6,888 nucleotides of DNA from an uncultured Oscillospiraceae bacterium (GTDB taxonomy: Bacteria; Bacillota; Clostridia; UBA1381). The stretch covers positions 1 to 6,888 of the forward strand of contig CAMNAT010000116.1 in assembly GCA_946531785.1 (NCBI GenBank). Reading direction: 5' to 3'. The notes below the pieces were generated by a model. The model was not told the origin of the DNA and did not search any database. It saw only the letters and a list, made by a program, of their open reading frames with translations. Position 1 is the stretch's first letter; each line of letters opens with the position of its first letter. Below are positions 5,825-6,888 of this stretch, in pieces. The position numbers and the translations under genes are program-made.

Positions 5825-6888
5825 CTATTTTATACAGATTCCTATCAGAACAACAATAAGCGAAGCGAGCCATGCTATGGCGCACTGCCAGAACACGACT
5901 CCAACAGCCCATTTCGCGCCAAGCTCACGCTTTATTGAAGCTATTGCTGCAACGCATGGTGTATAAAGCAGACTGAACACAAGAAGCGAGGCCGCTGTAA
6001 CTGTTGACATCACCGCTGTAAGACTACTGCCGAACAGCACACCTAGCATTGATACAACACTCTCCTTTGCCATAAAGCCGCTTATGAGAGCCGTCACTAT
6101 GCGCCAGTCACCGAGGCCTATCGGCGCAAACAATGGTGCTATCAGGCCCGAGATCATTGCAAGAATGCTGTCCTCCGGATCCTCAACATAGTTGAAGCCG
6201 ATACCGAAGCGCTTTAGCAGCCATACAGCCACAGTTGCAACAAGTATTATCGTAAATGCGCGCGTAAGGAAGTCCTTTGCCTTCTCCCACATCAGCCGCA
6301 GCGAATTCTTAATTCCCGGAAGCCTGTAGTTCGGAAGCTCCATAACAAACGGCACAGGCTCGCCCTTGAACAGCGTATGCTTATATAATGACGCTGATAA
6401 TATTCCGATCATTATCCCCAGGAAATACAAGCCTACCATTATCGGCCCCGCATATGCCGGGAAAAATGCATTTACAAAGAATCCGTATATAGGCAGCTTC
6501 GCACTGCAGCTGATAAACGGGGTCAGAAGGATCGTCATCTTCCGGTCTCGGTCACTCGGCAGCGTTCTCGTCGCCATAACTGCCGGAACAGAGCAGCCGA
6601 AGCCCACAAGCAGCGGTACTATGCTTCGTCCCGAAAGTCCGAGCCTTCTGAGCGGCTTATCCATAAAAAACGCTACGCGCGCTATATATCCGCTGTCCTC
6701 AAGCAAGGATAGAAACAGAAACATTATGACGATTATGGGCAGGAAGCTCAGAACGCTTCCCACTCCCGCAAATATACCGTCTATAACAAGCCCTTTCACG
6801 ATTGGATTTACAGCTGCGGCATCCATCGCCGTCTCGGTAATACCACTCAGATAGTCTATCCCTGACTCCATCAGTTCCTGAAGCCGCG
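5825..6888 (-). CDS. feoB: Ferrous iron transport protein B (FeoB), C-terminal half, partial at window edge
   Basis: The frame is open to the window edge (whole codons from 6886), so the ATG at 6871 is internal and the N-terminal G-protein domain lies outside. The 353 visible residues are the membrane part that carries Fe(II) across the cytoplasmic membrane. They contain two Gate-type repeats and about seven hydrophobic segments. Family hallmarks are LLEDSGYIARVAFFMD, GFGCSVPAVMATRTL (Cys at visible residue 98), FISCSAKLPIYG (Cys 127), FMAKESVVSMLGVLFG, LLYTPCVAAIASIKRELG and a closing hydrophobic helix. The protein ends a few residues after that helix, with no extra C-terminal cytoplasmic domain. 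FeoA, usually upstream of feoB, would be outside the window. The stop at 5825 is followed by a 64-base gap without a strong terminator. The identification is firm. Confidence 0.97.
   Translation of the reverse strand, partial: RLQELMESGIDYLSGITETAMDAAAVNPIVKGLVIDGIFAGVGSVLSFLPIIVIMFLFLSLLEDSGYIARVAFFMDKPLRRLGLSGRSIVPLLVGFGCSVPAVMATRTLPSDRDRKMTILLTPFISCSAKLPIYGFFVNAFFPAYAGPIMVGLYFLGIMIGILSASLYKHTLFKGEPVPFVMELPNYRLPGIKNSLRLMWEKAKDFLTRAFTIILVATVAVWLLKRFGIGFNYVEDPEDSILAMISGLIAPLFAPIGLGDWRIVTALISGFMAKESVVSMLGVLFGSSLTAVMSTVTAASLLVFSLLYTPCVAAIASIKRELGAKWAVGVVFWQCAIAWLASLIVVLIGICIK

Noticed and set aside
6366..6854. Plus-strand open frame antisense to feoB
   Set aside because: The minus strand codes for unmistakable FeoB motifs; this frame shows none of its own.

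Overview
The window is a stretch of ordinary bacterial chromosome. It most likely comes from an anaerobic Gram-positive Bacillota of the Clostridia, perhaps a Ruminococcus/Oscillospiraceae-type gut bacterium. This lineage call is an inference from gene content (FeoB, a pectin-related GH4 enzyme, a fibronectin-like plus NlpC/P60 wall hydrolase), strong GGAGG-type ribosome binding sites, tight gene packing and a moderate base composition judged by eye. No rRNA, tRNA, CRISPR array, insertion sequence or phage gene was seen.

Left part, plus strand (1-1619): the 3' end of a cell-wall NlpC/P60 (C40) hydrolase whose start lies outside the window. One base after it comes a small unrecognised protein with two membrane helices and a cytoplasmic domain that could be PH-like. 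The pair ends at a strong hairpin (1622-1653) that also serves the convergent minus-strand genes.

Right part, minus strand (6888 down to 1658): in transcription order, the C-terminal half of ferrous iron transporter FeoB, a 64-base gap with a possible promoter, an RlmI/RlmK-like SAM methyltransferase, CoaBC (coenzyme A synthesis), TrmB (tRNA m7G46 methyltransferase) and an LplD-type GH4 alpha-galacturonidase. The last four are tightly packed: a 10-base gap, then two ATGA stop/start overlaps. They look like one transcript. It mixes RNA modification, cofactor synthesis and sugar breakdown, so the grouping looks like shared housekeeping expression rather than one pathway.

I found no convincing new multi-gene system. 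The points most worth a second look are an Asn in CoaBC where the well-studied E. coli enzyme has its catalytic Cys158, the missing motif-VI cysteine in the RlmI-like methyltransferase, the coupling of an alpha-galacturonidase to trmB, and the uncharacterised membrane protein paired with the wall hydrolase.
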